A stretch of 64,000 nucleotides of DNA from Acidimicrobiia bacterium (GCA_022820505.1 JAJEFK010000001.1:1-64000), one strand, 5' to 3'. Shown: positions 8,716-17,463, counted from the stretch's first letter. Made by a program: numbers and translations. Notes: generated from the letters alone by a model not told the origin.

Positions 8716-9240
8716 ATGGTCGAGATGGAGCTCCTTGGCGTGCAGGTGGAGATGCCTTCGCAGAGCCCCCTCTTGCTGCTGCGCGAGACCGGCGGCTCTC
8801 AACGAGTGCTGCCGGTGGTAATCGACACGCCCGAGGCCCAGGCGATCTACCGCGGCATCGAGCAGATCCGCGTGCCGAGGCCCCTGACGCACGACCTGAT
8901 GGCGGCCATGTTGGATGTGCTTGGCGCGACGCTGGTCAAGGTGACGGTCACCGACCTGCGGGATCGCACCTTCTTCGCCGAGATGGAGGTCACCATCGGC
9001 TCGGATACGCACACGATCTCCGCCCGGCCGAGCGACGCCGTCGCGCTGGCCGTGCGAGCCGACACCCCCATCTTCGCCAGCGAATCGGTACTGGACGAGG
9101 CGGGCCAGATCATCGAGCTGCCGGCGGATCCGCCCGACGATGTCGACCCCGACGAGCTCCTCGACGAGTTCAAGCAGTTCCTCGACGACGTGCAGCCCGA
9201 CGATTTCGGCCCCGCAGCGGAGGCCGGCGACAAAGAGTGA
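8716..9240 (+). CDS. Bifunctional nuclease (BFN/DUF151) domain protein
   Basis: This 174-aa protein matches the DUF151 family: an N-terminal strand-rich core (LLLLRETGGSQRVLPVVIDT, then PEAQAIYRGIEQ), the segment RPLTHDLMAAMLDVLGA, and the SARPSDAVALAVRADTPIF motif. The tail is strongly acidic (residues 140-174). The homologue in the same place in mycobacteria is Rv1829. Plant BFN members cut RNA and DNA, but bacterial function is poorly known. It lies between two MerR genes transcribed in the same direction. Confidence 0.9.
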   Translation: MVEMELLGVQVEMPSQSPLLLLRETGGSQRVLPVVIDTPEAQAIYRGIEQIRVPRPLTHDLMAAMLDVLGATLVKVTVTDLRDRTFFAEMEVTIGSDTHTISARPSDAVALAVRADTPIFASESVLDEAGQIIELPADPPDDVDPDELLDEFKQFLDDVQPDDFGPAAEAGDKE

Positions 9241-9412
9241 GGTGTGGCGGCCGGATGGTCGCTGCGAACCCATTGACCACTGGACGCTCTCGCCGCGCCG
9301 CCCTTGCGCAGCCGTGACCGGTGCCCGTACGCTCTGTGGCAGTGCAGATCACAACTCAGTAGTTCGCAGGGTGTGATTTGCGAGGTCCTGCCGCAACGGG
9401 GAGGAGAGAACG

Positions 9413-9994
9413 ATGGCCGATCAGCAGCGCGCCCCCGCAGCTCTGGCGATGGGTTCCGAGAATGGCGGCACACCGACGCCCCCGTCGGAGCCGTCAGCTG
9501 AATCTGACCCATCGGCTGTGCCCGAGGCCGCGGGCGCGCTGGCCGGAGGGTTCTTCGGCCCGCAGACGGCAGAGCTCGTGGGAATCAGCTACCGCCAGCT
9601 CGACCACTGGGCTCGCCAGGGGTTGGTGAAGCCGTCAGTCGCCCAAGCGGCCGGCAGCGGTTCACGGCGTCGTTATTCCTATAACGACCTCGTCGAGCTG
9701 AAGATCGCGAAGAAGATGCGCGACCAGGGCATCGACCTGAAGTCGATCGCCCGCGCATTCGACTACCTGCGCAACCAGCTCGGGGGCGAGGTTGCCTCGG
9801 CAAACATCGTCATCAGCGGCAGCGATGTGCTGCTGGTCGATGACGATCAGGTGCTCAGCCTGTTGCGTCAGGGTCAGGCGGCAATGCTGACGGTGCTGCC
9901 GGTGGCGGGAGTGCGTCGCGAACTCGATGCCGACGTGGTGAAGCTGTTCCCCGACGAGCCGATTGCCACCCAGCTCAGCCTCGATCTGAACTAG
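9413..9994 (+). CDS. MerR-family transcriptional regulator (Rv1830-like)
   Basis: This 193-aa protein has a disordered N-terminus (about 45 residues of Ala, Pro and Ser) followed by a MerR-type helix-turn-helix. The latter reads VGISYRQLDHWARQGLVKPS, then SRRRYSYNDLVELKIAKKMR. The C-terminal part (residues 120-193) probably forms the effector or dimer region, ending in QLSLDLN. Position after the BFN gene matches Rv1830 in mycobacteria. The start follows GGGGAGGAGAACG, a strong ribosome-binding site. It converges with msrB, 5 bp apart. Confidence 0.9.
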   Translation: MADQQRAPAALAMGSENGGTPTPPSEPSAESDPSAVPEAAGALAGGFFGPQTAELVGISYRQLDHWARQGLVKPSVAQAAGSGSRRRYSYNDLVELKIAKKMRDQGIDLKSIARAFDYLRNQLGGEVASANIVISGSDVLLVDDDQVLSLLRQGQAAMLTVLPVAGVRRELDADVVKLFPDEPIATQLSLDLN

Positions 9995-9999
9995 CCAAC

Positions 10000-10425
10000 T
10001 CAGCCCGGTTCTTCGGCGGGCGCGAACTGCAGCGATGCCGAGTTCATGCAGAACCGGTCGCCGGTCGGACGGGGACCGTCCGGGAACACGTGGCCCAGGT
10101 GAGCACCGCAGGCTTTGCACATCACCTCGGTGCGGACCATGCCGTACGAGCGATCCACCTCGGTGTCCACTGCATCCCCGGACACGGGTTCAGTGAAACT
10201 GGGCCAGCCCGAACCGCTCTCGAACTTCGTCTCTGAGTCGAACAGCTCCGCGCCGCAGACCACGCAGTGATATGCCCCGTCGTCGTGGTTGTCCCAGGTC
10301 TCGCCCGTGAACGGGCGCTCGGTTCCTGCCTCTTGAGTGACGTGGTACTGCATCGGCGTGAGGCGCTCGCGCAGCTCGGATTCGGTGAACGTGACGGCGC
10401 GTCCCGTCTCAGATTGCCCAGCCAT
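10000..10425 (-). CDS. msrB: Peptide-methionine (R)-S-oxide reductase
   Basis: MsrB repairs the R epimer of oxidised methionine. It is 141 aa. Two CxxC pairs (CVVCG and CKACG) coordinate the structural zinc. The motif GSGWPSF and the C-terminal [11 protein letters not shown] contain the catalytic cysteine, here an ordinary Cys. This matters because two other genes in the window appear to use selenocysteine. The start is ATG at 10425; longer open frames upstream are not homologous. Confidence 0.95.
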   Translation of the reverse strand: MAGQSETGRAVTFTESELRERLTPMQYHVTQEAGTERPFTGETWDNHDDGAYHCVVCGAELFDSETKFESGSGWPSFTEPVSGDAVDTEVDRSYGMVRTEVMCKACGAHLGHVFPDGPRPTGDRFCMNSASLQFAPAEEPG

Positions 10426-10457
10426 GTGCACCACGGTAGTGACACGGCCGGCCCCAG

Positions 10458-11525
10458 TTAGGTCGCCCCAGCGGGTTCGGCGTTGACGGCCTGGACGATG
10501 TCGATCATCTGAGCCAGCGTGTCGAGCCGGTCCGCGGCCGTCGGCCCTTCGGGCTGCAGGCGCAGCACGTCCACGCCGGCATCCCGGTAGGCCCGTACCT
10601 GGTCGGTGACCTGTGCGTGGGTGCCCAGCAAGTTGGTCTCGGTCACGAGCCGGTCGGGCACCGCAGCGGCCGCTGTGGTCCGGTCGCCGTCCAGCCACAG
10701 GCGCTGCACGTGGCGGCATTCTTCCTCGAAGCCGCCGCGGCGGTAGGCATCGTTGTAGAAGTTGGCAGTCGCTGATCCCATCGCGCCCAAGGTGAAGGCG
10801 ATGCCCGATCGCCTCGGCTCGATGAGGGCCTCGAGGTCGTCGCCGAACTCGACGGCGCCCCCGACCTGGCAGGCGACCGAGCCCGGCGGGCGGCCGGCCG
10901 CTGCTGCGGCGTCTGCCACGTGACCCCAGGTGGCCTCCGGGCAGCTCGGCACGAAGCACACGCCCACCCAGCCGTCAGCGGCCTCGCCGGTGTACCGCAG
11001 CGAGCGCGGCCCGAGCGTGGCCAGCCAGATCTCGATGGAGTCATTGGCGGGCTGCGCGAGCCGCAGCGACTTGCCCTGGCCGTCCGGCAGCGGGAGCACA
11101 TGGTGGCGGCCGTCGTAGGCGATCTTCTCGCCGGCGAAGGCCTGCCGGCAGATGTCGACCGTCTCGCGCAGCCGGCCCAGCGGATCGGCGAAGCGCACCC
11201 CGTGCAGGCCCTCGACAACCTGCGGCCCGCTGACGCCGAGCCCCAGGATGAACCGGTCGCCGGTCATGGCTGCCAGCGACAGCGCAGTCATCGCGGTCAT
11301 GACGGGGGCGCGGGCCGAGATCTGCAGGATGCCTGTGCCGAGCTGGCAGCGCTCGGTCACCGCAGCGAGGTAGGCAAGCGTGCTGACGCCGTCCATGCCC
11401 CATGCCTCTGCCGACCACAGGATGTCCACGCCGAGACGGTCGGCCTCCCGCAGGAACTCGACCTGTTCGTCCCAGTCGCGCCGCTTGCCCGACGCCGGCC
11501 CTCCGAACCCGATCGCTGTGCGCAC
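10458..11525 (-). CDS. LLM-class (luciferase-like, probably F420-dependent) oxidoreductase
   Basis: This 355-aa protein is a TIM-barrel flavin/F420 oxidoreductase. Visible landmarks are the N-terminal strand RTAIGFG, the [20 protein letters not shown] segment, and [21 protein letters not shown]. The family in actinobacteria mostly uses coenzyme F420, but FMN members exist. Substrate is unknown. It is transcribed on the minus strand between msrB and a small hypothetical gene. The actinobacterial profile of the window makes F420 use plausible; this is inference. Confidence 0.85.
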   Translation of the reverse strand: MRTAIGFGGPASGKRRDWDEQVEFLREADRLGVDILWSAEAWGMDGVSTLAYLAAVTERCQLGTGILQISARAPVMTAMTALSLAAMTGDRFILGLGVSGPQVVEGLHGVRFADPLGRLRETVDICRQAFAGEKIAYDGRHHVLPLPDGQGKSLRLAQPANDSIEIWLATLGPRSLRYTGEAADGWVGVCFVPSCPEATWGHVADAAAAAGRPPGSVACQVGGAVEFGDDLEALIEPRRSGIAFTLGAMGSATANFYNDAYRRGGFEEECRHVQRLWLDGDRTTAAAAVPDRLVTETNLLGTHAQVTDQVRAYRDAGVDVLRLQPEGPTAADRLDTLAQMIDIVQAVNAEPAGAT

Positions 11526-11554
11526 GCCCGGAACCCTAGAGTGAGAAAGGGTGT

Positions 11555-11983
11555 TCAGGCGGGGTGCAGGGTGACCAGCCCGCCGAGCTGGGCGAGGTCC
11601 TGCAGGGCCTGGTCATAGAAGAAGCGCGCCGAGCAGGCGTCACGCGCCCATGCCTCCTCGTCTGACGTCGGGTAGCGCCCGACGGCGCCGATGCTCAGCT
11701 CGCCGGTGGATGCGGAGCTGATGTTCGTGCGATTGCCCACGAGCAGCTCTTCGAGCGCGTCGCTCCGATCGCCCGGCTCGTCGAACACGAACAGCCGGTC
11801 GCCATCGGTGACGAACGGTGTGACGTAGTAGGTGCGGTCGCCTGAAGGAGTTTCGGTGTCGAGTCGCAGCATGAGCACCCCGTCGAACGCAGCGAACGGG
11901 GCAATGGGCGCAAGCGGCGCATCGACTGCGTCGCCGGTCTCGGGAGCCACGGCGGGCAGCGTACCGAGCAGCTGAGTATTCAC
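11555..11983 (-). CDS. Hypothetical protein, 142 aa
   Basis: No family was recognised. The protein begins from GTG 11983 (after a divergent 58-bp gap to the enoyl-CoA hydratase gene). It has alternating hydrophobic strands (GVLMLRLDTETPSG, YYVTPFVTDGDRLFVFDEPG) suggesting a beta-barrel or split-barrel fold. A distant relation to the F420-binding split-barrel (DUF385-like) proteins is possible from strand pattern and from the neighbouring LLM gene, but no diagnostic motif was seen. Confidence 0.6.
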   Translation of the reverse strand: MNTQLLGTLPAVAPETGDAVDAPLAPIAPFAAFDGVLMLRLDTETPSGDRTYYVTPFVTDGDRLFVFDEPGDRSDALEELLVGNRTNISSASTGELSIGAVGRYPTSDEEAWARDACSARFFYDQALQDLAQLGGLVTLHPA

Positions 11984-12041
11984 TAGGTACAGCAGGCGAT
12001 CCGCCCCGGGGCGGATCGACTCACGCAGGGGGCAACGAGCA

Positions 12042-12905
12042 ATGTCTAGCGAGCAAGCCGGCTATCTGGATACCGAATACTTCGGATTCGACCAGGTGTT
12101 GGGGTCGAACGGGGTGCTGACCGTGACGTTCAACCGTCCCGAGTCGATGAATGCTTCGAACCACTCGATGAAACGCGACCTGATCGAGCTGGTCACCCAG
12201 GTCCAGATGGATGACGCCGTGCGGGTCGTGGTGTTCACCGGGCAGGGCCGTGCGTTCTGGGCCGGCGACGACCTCGGCGGCTACGAGGCCGAGCGTCCTT
12301 CGTCGATGCCGGAGATCTTCGGCGGGCACCACAACGCTGCGGGCACGTACAACAGCCTGCGGACGATCTCCCAGGCCGTGAACACCGCCGTGCGCCGTCT
12401 GGACAAGCTGACGGTCGCGGCCATCAACGGTTTCGCCATCCAGACGGGTTTCAGCTTCGCCTTGGCCTGCGATTTCCGGATCGCGGCCCGATCAGCTCGC
12501 ATGGGATCGGCAACGCTCCGCTTCGGCCTGCTGCCCGACGAGGGCGGCCAGTGGCTGCTGGTGCAGCACCTCGGCGTCGCCAGGGCGACCGAATTCATGA
12601 TGCGCAAGCGGATCGTGGACGCCGACACCGCGCACGAGCTCGGGCTGGTGCACGAGGTGGTCGACGACGAAGAGCTGCCCGCTGCGGCCGCCGAGCTTGC
12701 AGTCGAGCTGGCTGAGGGCCCGCAGGTGGCCATGCGCATGCTCAAGCGGTCGATTCTGCTGGCCGCGGAGATGACCTGGGAACAGTCCCTCGACGAGATC
12801 GCCTCCAAGACGGCGATCACCGATCACTTGCCCGACGCCGCCGAGGGCGTCTCGGCCTTCCTGTCCAAACGGCAGCCCGAGTTCAACGACTGGCTCAGAG
12901 GCTGA
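12042..12905 (+). CDS. Enoyl-CoA hydratase/isomerase (crotonase) family protein
   Basis: Crotonase-fold protein of 287 aa, normal length. The first conserved block is VTFNRPESMNASNHSM. The oxyanion-hole segment is VVFTGQGRAFWAGDDLGGY, and the second block is AAINGFAIQTGFSFALACDFRIAA. The catalytic glutamates of true hydratases are not obvious at the usual positions (RFGLLPDEGG holds one candidate), so it could be an isomerase or hydrolase. It is followed by a DUF1330 protein and a Rieske oxygenase, suggesting a degradation module. Confidence 0.88.
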   Translation: MSSEQAGYLDTEYFGFDQVLGSNGVLTVTFNRPESMNASNHSMKRDLIELVTQVQMDDAVRVVVFTGQGRAFWAGDDLGGYEAERPSSMPEIFGGHHNAAGTYNSLRTISQAVNTAVRRLDKLTVAAINGFAIQTGFSFALACDFRIAARSARMGSATLRFGLLPDEGGQWLLVQHLGVARATEFMMRKRIVDADTAHELGLVHEVVDDEELPAAAAELAVELAEGPQVAMRMLKRSILLAAEMTWEQSLDEIASKTAITDHLPDAAEGVSAFLSKRQPEFNDWLRG

Positions 12906-12965
12906 GCCGGCAGGCGAAGCCGGGGGCACTGCCAGCCCGCATGATGCGAATGGCATACTGCCGCC

Positions 12966-13262
12966 ATGGCTGCATACTTCATTGCTCAGTACACCGTGAA
13001 CGATGCCGACCAATACCGGCGCTACCAGAAGGGCGCTGTGCCGACGATCGCCGCGTCGGGCGCCAAGGTCGTCGCATTCGATGCCGCAGCCGAAACCATC
13101 GAGGGCACCCCGCCCGGCCCGCAAACCGTGGTACTGGAGTTCGAAGACACTGCGGCCGCCAAGGCCTGGTACGACTCCGCCGAGTATCAGGAGATCGTCG
13201 GCCTGCGCCTCGAGAGCACTGACGGCTTCGCCATCCTGGCGCAGTCGATGAACCAGGGCTGA
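12966..13262 (+). CDS. DUF1330-family protein
   Basis: The 98-aa sequence has the dimeric alpha+beta-barrel pattern of DUF1330: YFIAQYTVNDADQYRRYQK at the N-terminus, then VVLEFEDTAAAKAWYDSAEY in the middle, and a C-terminal strand FAILAQSM. Function in the family is not defined. It ends 4 bp before the Rieske oxygenase start, so the two are probably co-transcribed. Confidence 0.88.
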   Translation: MAAYFIAQYTVNDADQYRRYQKGAVPTIAASGAKVVAFDAAAETIEGTPPGPQTVVLEFEDTAAAKAWYDSAEYQEIVGLRLESTDGFAILAQSMNQG

Positions 13263-13266
13263 CACC

Positions 13267-14445
13267 GTGGAGCACGCCGAACAGATCAGCCACATCAAGA
13301 CGCTGCTGGCACGGCTCGACTCCGGCACCAACGTGGATGCCGGCGGCGTGCGCTACAACCCAACGTCCTCCTATACCGACCGCGAGCTCGCACGCATCGA
13401 GCGGCGGGAGTTCTTCGACACCCACCCCCAGATGGTGGGGTTGTCGGGCGACCTGCCCGAAGCCGGTTCGTTCATGACCCAGGACGACCTCGGCACGCCG
13501 ATGCTGCTGGTGCGTTCGCCCAGCGGCCGGTTCCGGGCGTTCGTGAATGCCTGCCGTCACCGCGGCGTGGTCATCGAGACCGAGCCGCGCGGGCGCAAGC
13601 GCCGGTTTGCCTGCCCGTTCCACAACTGGACCTACGACGCCGACGGAGCGCTTGTCGGCCTGCCCAAGTCGGATCACTTCGGCGAGCTCGACCGCGACGA
13701 CCTCGGGCTGGTGGAGCTGCCGGCGGTCGAACGTCACGGCCTGCTGTGGGTGCACCCGCAGCCCGGCGGCACGCTCGATCCCGATGCGCTGCTGGGCGAC
13801 GAGCTCACCGCCGACATCGCCGGGTGGGACTTCGGCAAACTGCAGTGGCTGGGCTGTGACGCCTACGAGGTCGGCTGCAACTGGAAGCTCGCCATGGACA
13901 CGTTCGGCGAGACCTACCACTTCCCCGTGCTGCACTCCGAGACGCTGTCGAACGACTTCTACGGCAATGTGCAGTGCTACGACGAGTTCGGGCGCCATCA
14001 CCGGCTGATCCTGTGCCGTCGTGCCATCGAGGACGCGCGCGAACGGCCGCCATCGGAGTGGGACATCACCCGCTATGGACTGCCGGTGTACTGGCTGTTC
14101 CCGAATGTGCAGCTGATCCCGTCACGCGAGGTGCTGTTCCTGGTGCGGGCATATCCCCACCCGACCGAGCCCGGCCGTCACACCAGCCAGATCTCCTTCT
14201 ACCTGCGGCCCGGCGTCGCACGCGACGACGCCGAGTTCGACTTCATGGCCGAGGCATCGCGAGCATTCGGCAACGTCATCCGCGACGAGGACTACGTGAT
14301 GAGCGCCAGCCAGCAGCGTTCAGCCAACAGCGGGGCGCTCGAACACGTCGTGTTCGGACGCAACGAGCCGGCGCTGCATCACTTCCACAACACGTACCGG
14401 GCCGCGCTGGGCCAAGAGCCGCTGCCGCTGCAGCCGACGCCCTGA
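13267..14445 (+). CDS. Rieske 2Fe-2S aromatic-ring-hydroxylating-type oxygenase, alpha subunit
   Basis: The N-terminal Rieske domain has C-x-H (CRHRGV, residues 96-98) and C-x2-H (CPFHNW, residues about 115-118) ligands. The catalytic domain contains an iron-site segment DTFGETYHFPVLH with two histidines spaced as in ring-hydroxylating oxygenases. The length is 392 aa, typical. No ferredoxin, reductase or beta subunit is adjacent, so partners must be elsewhere. It starts at GTG 13267. The stop is one base from the stop of the convergent aminotransferase. Confidence 0.92.
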   Translation: MEHAEQISHIKTLLARLDSGTNVDAGGVRYNPTSSYTDRELARIERREFFDTHPQMVGLSGDLPEAGSFMTQDDLGTPMLLVRSPSGRFRAFVNACRHRGVVIETEPRGRKRRFACPFHNWTYDADGALVGLPKSDHFGELDRDDLGLVELPAVERHGLLWVHPQPGGTLDPDALLGDELTADIAGWDFGKLQWLGCDAYEVGCNWKLAMDTFGETYHFPVLHSETLSNDFYGNVQCYDEFGRHHRLILCRRAIEDARERPPSEWDITRYGLPVYWLFPNVQLIPSREVLFLVRAYPHPTEPGRHTSQISFYLRPGVARDDAEFDFMAEASRAFGNVIRDEDYVMSASQQRSANSGALEHVVFGRNEPALHHFHNTYRAALGQEPLPLQPTP

Positions 14446-14446
14446 A

Positions 14447-15529
14447 TCAGGCGCCGACGAGTTCTTCGAGCGCTCCCAGCAGCATTCTGACGTTGCGCAT
14501 CCGGGCGGTGTGCCCCATGCAGCCGATGCGCCACACCTTGCCGGCGACGGGTCCGAGCCCGCCGCCGACCTCGATGCCATAGCGCTCCAGCAGAGCACGG
14601 CGCCCCGCGGCGTCGTCGAGGCCGTCGGGCAGCGTGACGGTGGTGAGTTCGGGCAGGCGGTGGCCCTCCTGGGCCCACAGCTCGAAGCCGAGCTCGGGCA
14701 GGCGTGCGTGCAATTCGTCGCCGCAGGCCTGGTGGCGAGCCCAGGCGTTCTGGAGTCCCTCGTCGAGCACGGTGCCGAGGCCGGCGTGCAGCGCATAGAG
14801 CATCGAGATCGGCGCGGTGTGGTGATAGGCGCGGGCGCCCTCGCCCACCACGTACGCCCGGATCATGTTCAGGTCCAGATACCAGCTCTGGGGCCGCTCG
14901 ACGAGCGATTCCAGCGCCCTGTCACTGACCGTGAGGGGCGCGAGGCCGGGGGGCACACCGAGGCACTTCTGCGTGCCGCTGTAGGCGATGTCGACGGCCC
15001 AGCCGTCGATGTCGACGTCGATGCCACCCAGCGAGGTGACGCAGTCGACGAGCAGCAGGGCATCGCCCTTGGCGTGGCCGAGCGGCGCGATGTCGTTGCG
15101 CACACCGGTGGACGTCTCCGCATGCACGACGGCGATGAGCTTCGGCGACGGGTGGGCGTCGATCAGTCGCTGCGGATCGATGGCACGGCCCCAGTCCTCC
15201 TCCACAGCGACAACTTCGGCGCCGCATCGTGCCGCCACGTCGCACATGCGCGTGCCGAACACGCCGTTGACGCCGATGACCACCGTGTCGCCGGGCTCGA
15301 CGAAGTTGCAGAACGCAGCCTCCATGCCCGCCGAGCCGGTGGCGCTGACGGGGAAGGTCAGCAGGTTCTGGGTCTGCCAGACGGCGCGCAGGCGTTCGTT
15401 GATCTCGTCCAGCAGGGCGATGAACTCGGGATCGAGGTGGCCCAGCACGGGCCGGGTGAAGGCTTCGATGACTTCGGGGTAGGGATTGGACGGTCCCGGC
15501 CCCATCAGGATGCGGTCGCTGTGGGTCAC
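14447..15529 (-). CDS. Class V aminotransferase (alanine-glyoxylate / serine-pyruvate type)
   Basis: PLP enzyme of 360 aa. The N-terminal MGPGPSNPYPEV and the later VPPGLAP are typical of alanine-glyoxylate aminotransferases. The PLP lysine is in SGTQKCLGVPPG and the cofactor Asp in LLVDCVTSLGG. The start is taken at GTG 15529 (VTHSDRILMGPGP), which places the conserved GPGP near residue 10 as in the family. It lies 65 bp downstream of the split dehydrogenase gene on the same strand, so the prophage insertion probably disrupts a shared transcript. Confidence 0.9.
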   Translation of the reverse strand: MTHSDRILMGPGPSNPYPEVIEAFTRPVLGHLDPEFIALLDEINERLRAVWQTQNLLTFPVSATGSAGMEAAFCNFVEPGDTVVIGVNGVFGTRMCDVAARCGAEVVAVEEDWGRAIDPQRLIDAHPSPKLIAVVHAETSTGVRNDIAPLGHAKGDALLLVDCVTSLGGIDVDIDGWAVDIAYSGTQKCLGVPPGLAPLTVSDRALESLVERPQSWYLDLNMIRAYVVGEGARAYHHTAPISMLYALHAGLGTVLDEGLQNAWARHQACGDELHARLPELGFELWAQEGHRLPELTTVTLPDGLDDAAGRRALLERYGIEVGGGLGPVAGKVWRIGCMGHTARMRNVRMLLGALEELVGA

Positions 15530-15594
15530 GGGCCCGCACGGTACCGGCCGTGCACCGATGACGTTCGAGCGCTGCAGCAGCCGAGCAGATTGCG

Positions 15595-15960
15595 TCAGCG
15601 CGATTCGAGGGGCCGCAGCAGGGTGATGAGGCTGGAGGTGTCCCAGCAGCCGCCGCCGAGCTCCTGAATGCGCTTGTAGAACTGGTCCACGAGGGCCGTG
15701 ACCGGCAGGGGAGCGCCGTTGCGCTGCGCTTCCGACAGCACGATGCCGAGGTCTTTGCGCATCCAGTCCACGGCGAAGCCGAAGTCGAACTCGTCGGCCT
15801 GCATGGTTGTGCCGCGGTTGGACATCTGCCACGACCCTGCAGCACCCTGCGAGATGGTGTCCAGCACGGCGTCGAGATCGAGGCCGGCACGACGACCGAA
15901 CTCGAGTGCCTCCGACAGTGCTTGGACGAGACCGGCAATGCAGATCTGGTTGACCATCTT
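15595..15960 (-). pseudogene. C-terminal fragment of 3-hydroxyisobutyrate-dehydrogenase-like gene, split by the element
   Basis: The frame encodes the C-terminal all-helical domain of the beta-hydroxyacid dehydrogenase family, beginning KMVNQICIAGL and including SQGAAGSWQMSNRG and MRKDLGIVLSEA. It joins in frame with the N-terminal fragment at 38513-39048 across the 9-bp att core: GQLTK-MV from one side continues as NQICIAG on the other. The rebuilt protein has about 297 residues, normal for the family. An internal ATG at 15957 could start translation, but the NAD domain is gone. Confidence 0.92.
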
Positions 15961-15961
15961 G
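15953..15961. other. attL core
   Basis: ACCATCTTG is shared with the right end. On the minus strand it encodes the Lys-Met-Val codons of the interrupted dehydrogenase. Bases outside the core differ between the ends, so recombination occurred within or beside these 9 bp. Confidence 0.8.
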
Positions 15962-15980
15962 ATAAAGAATCGCGCGGTTT

Positions 15981-16097
15981 TGTTCCCCTAATAACGCTCT
16001 GACCTGCGCTTTTGGCTTACCGCTTGCGCCGTGTTCCCCACAAAACATAGGATTGTGGGGAACAGCGGGGAACGCTGGGGAACAACCGGAGGGGAAC
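15981..16097. promoter_or_regulatory. Left cluster of GTTCCCC/GGGGAAC arm-type sites
   Basis: The heptamer GGGGAAC occurs in inverse orientation at 15982-15988 and 16033-16039, and in direct orientation at 16057-16063, 16067-16073, 16077-16083 and 16091-16097. The direct copies have 10-bp spacing, one helical turn. The last copy overlaps the integrase ribosome-binding region. Similar copies occur inside the right end (38456-38475). The pattern fits arm-type integrase binding sites that may also autoregulate the gene. Confidence 0.7.
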
Positions 16098-16098
16098 A

Positions 16099-17253
16099 AT
16101 GAGCAAGCTCAGCGCCAAACAAGTCGAGCACGCCAAGCCGGGCAAGCACGGTGACGGCAACGGATTGACTCTCATAGTCAAGGCCAGCGGGCGGCGCTCA
16201 TGGGCGGCGCGGTACATCGACGTCGACGGCAAGCGCAGAGACAAGGGACTCGGAGCATGGCCAGCCGTGTCACTCGCGGAAGCAAGGAAGCTGAACGCAA
16301 CGCTGCAAGCCGACGGCGCACCCGAACCAGAACCAACGCCGGAACCAACAGCGCTGACGCTGGCGGAAGCCTCAGCGGAATACTGCGCCAAGCTCAGCGG
16401 CACTCAATGGCAGTCCAACCCGGAGCAGAACGCCGCAGTGTGGCACTCACGCTTTCGGCGCTTCGCCGGGCCGATCCTTGACAAGCCGGTTACTGACATC
16501 ACGCCGGTAGACGTTCACGATGTCATAGCGCCGCTTATGGCTGAGCACTCGGAGACAGCGCGGATACTGCGCGGCGATATCAGACGCACAATCGGCAGTG
16601 TCATGTTTCGCTACGGCATGACAGCAAACCCGGCGGGCGAAGCGCTGGACCATGCGTTCGTGACTGGCAAGCGCCAAGTTCAGCACCGGCGCGCGTTGCA
16701 TCATTCCGAAGTGGCCGAAGCGCTCGACATCGTGGATAGCTCAGACCGTTTCGACGCGGTGCGGTTGTGCCTGCGGTTTGCCGTGCTGACAGCGACGCGC
16801 AGCCGTGAGGCAAGGGAAGCGCAATGGCACGAAATCGACTTCGACGCTGCGGTATGGACGGTGCCAGCGGAGCGCATGAAGTCGAGCAGCACGCCACACC
16901 GGGTGCCGCTGAGCAGCCAAGCGCTCGCGGTGCTGGCGGAAGCTCGGAAGCTCGACAACGGCACTGGGCTTGTGTTCCCCAGCCCATACCGCGGGAGCCG
17001 CCCAGTGAGCGCAGAAAGCCTCAGAACGGCGCTGAGCGCGAACGCAATCGACGCGGTGCCTCACGGCTTCCGCACATCGTTTCGCGGGTGGGCGCTTGAG
17101 CAACCCGGTTTCAGCTTCATTGCCGTCGAGATGTGTCTTGCTCACGCTGTCGGCAACCAAGTAGCTCAGGCATACATTCGTGACGCAGATTTGCTCGAAG
17201 AACGCCGCCCTATCATGTCCGCATGGGCGGATTACATCACGTCCGCTAGCTGA
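16099..17253 (+). CDS. int: P4-type tyrosine recombinase (site-specific integrase)
   Basis: Catalyses integration and excision at the att core. The N-terminus (residues 1-75) is the DUF4102 arm-DNA-binding domain (LSAKQVEHAKPG, GDGNGLTLIVKASGRRSW). A SAM-like core-binding domain follows at about 90-185, and the catalytic domain at about 195-370. Catalytic residues seen are Arg in LTATRSREAREAQW, His-x-x-Arg in PHGFRTSFRGW, His in LAHAVGNQVAQAY and the nucleophile Tyr in AYIRD. The length of 384 aa is normal. ATG 16099 follows GGAGGGGAAC. It lies next to attL, transcribed inward. Confidence 0.95.
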   Translation: MSKLSAKQVEHAKPGKHGDGNGLTLIVKASGRRSWAARYIDVDGKRRDKGLGAWPAVSLAEARKLNATLQADGAPEPEPTPEPTALTLAEASAEYCAKLSGTQWQSNPEQNAAVWHSRFRRFAGPILDKPVTDITPVDVHDVIAPLMAEHSETARILRGDIRRTIGSVMFRYGMTANPAGEALDHAFVTGKRQVQHRRALHHSEVAEALDIVDSSDRFDAVRLCLRFAVLTATRSREAREAQWHEIDFDAAVWTVPAERMKSSSTPHRVPLSSQALAVLAEARKLDNGTGLVFPSPYRGSRPVSAESLRTALSANAIDAVPHGFRTSFRGWALEQPGFSFIAVEMCLAHAVGNQVAQAYIRDADLLEERRPIMSAWADYITSAS

Positions 17254-17270
17254 CATACCCTCAGACAAGC

Positions 17271-17311
17271 GAAAGCCCCCAGATCGCTTGTACGGCGATC
17301 TGGGGGCTTTC
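17271..17311 (+). terminator. Strong hairpin terminator after the integrase
   Basis: A 17-bp perfect inverted repeat (17271-17287 with 17295-17311, loop TTGTACG) lies 17 bp after the integrase stop. The right arm ends GGGGGCTTTC, providing a short T-run. The left arm supplies GAAAG on the other strand, so it may act in both directions and also end the minus-strand AlpA operon. Confidence 0.85.
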
Positions 17312-17370
17312 TGGTGGAAGGGTGGCCCCGCCGAGACAGCTAGGGCCTGACTTCGCCTTGCGGCTCAGCC

Positions 17371-17463
17371 TAGGTTCACCCCCACTTGCGTGGGGATCGT
17401 CGTGTCCCTGGCATACGCATACGTCAAAGCCGTAGGTTCACCCCTACAGCGTGTAGGGATTCG
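17371..17463. repeat. Two CRISPR-like direct repeats (type I-E style) 62 bp apart
   Basis: Unit 1 (17371-17399) and unit 2 (17433-17463) both start TAGGTTCACCCC and contain a hairpin ending in GGGAT. Unit 1 has stem CCCCAC/GTGGGG. Unit 2 has CCCTAC/GTAGGG, a compensatory change that keeps pairing. The start-to-start distance is 62 bp, matching a 29-nt repeat plus 33-nt spacer. The GGTTCACCCC-stem-GGGGAT layout resembles type I-E repeats. There are only two units, they are not identical, and no cas gene is present. The 319-bp gap 17254-17572 otherwise holds only the terminator and hairpin-forming sequence. Confidence 0.4.

Noticed and set aside
15953-15961. tRNA gene as integration target
   Set aside because: No tRNA-like cloverleaf at either end; both ends lie in the coding sequence of one dehydrogenase gene.
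14447-16099. A 550-aa minus-strand frame running from the aminotransferase into the element
   Set aside because: Only the part from 15529 is homologous to aminotransferases; the rest overlaps the split dehydrogenase in another frame and crosses the att junction.
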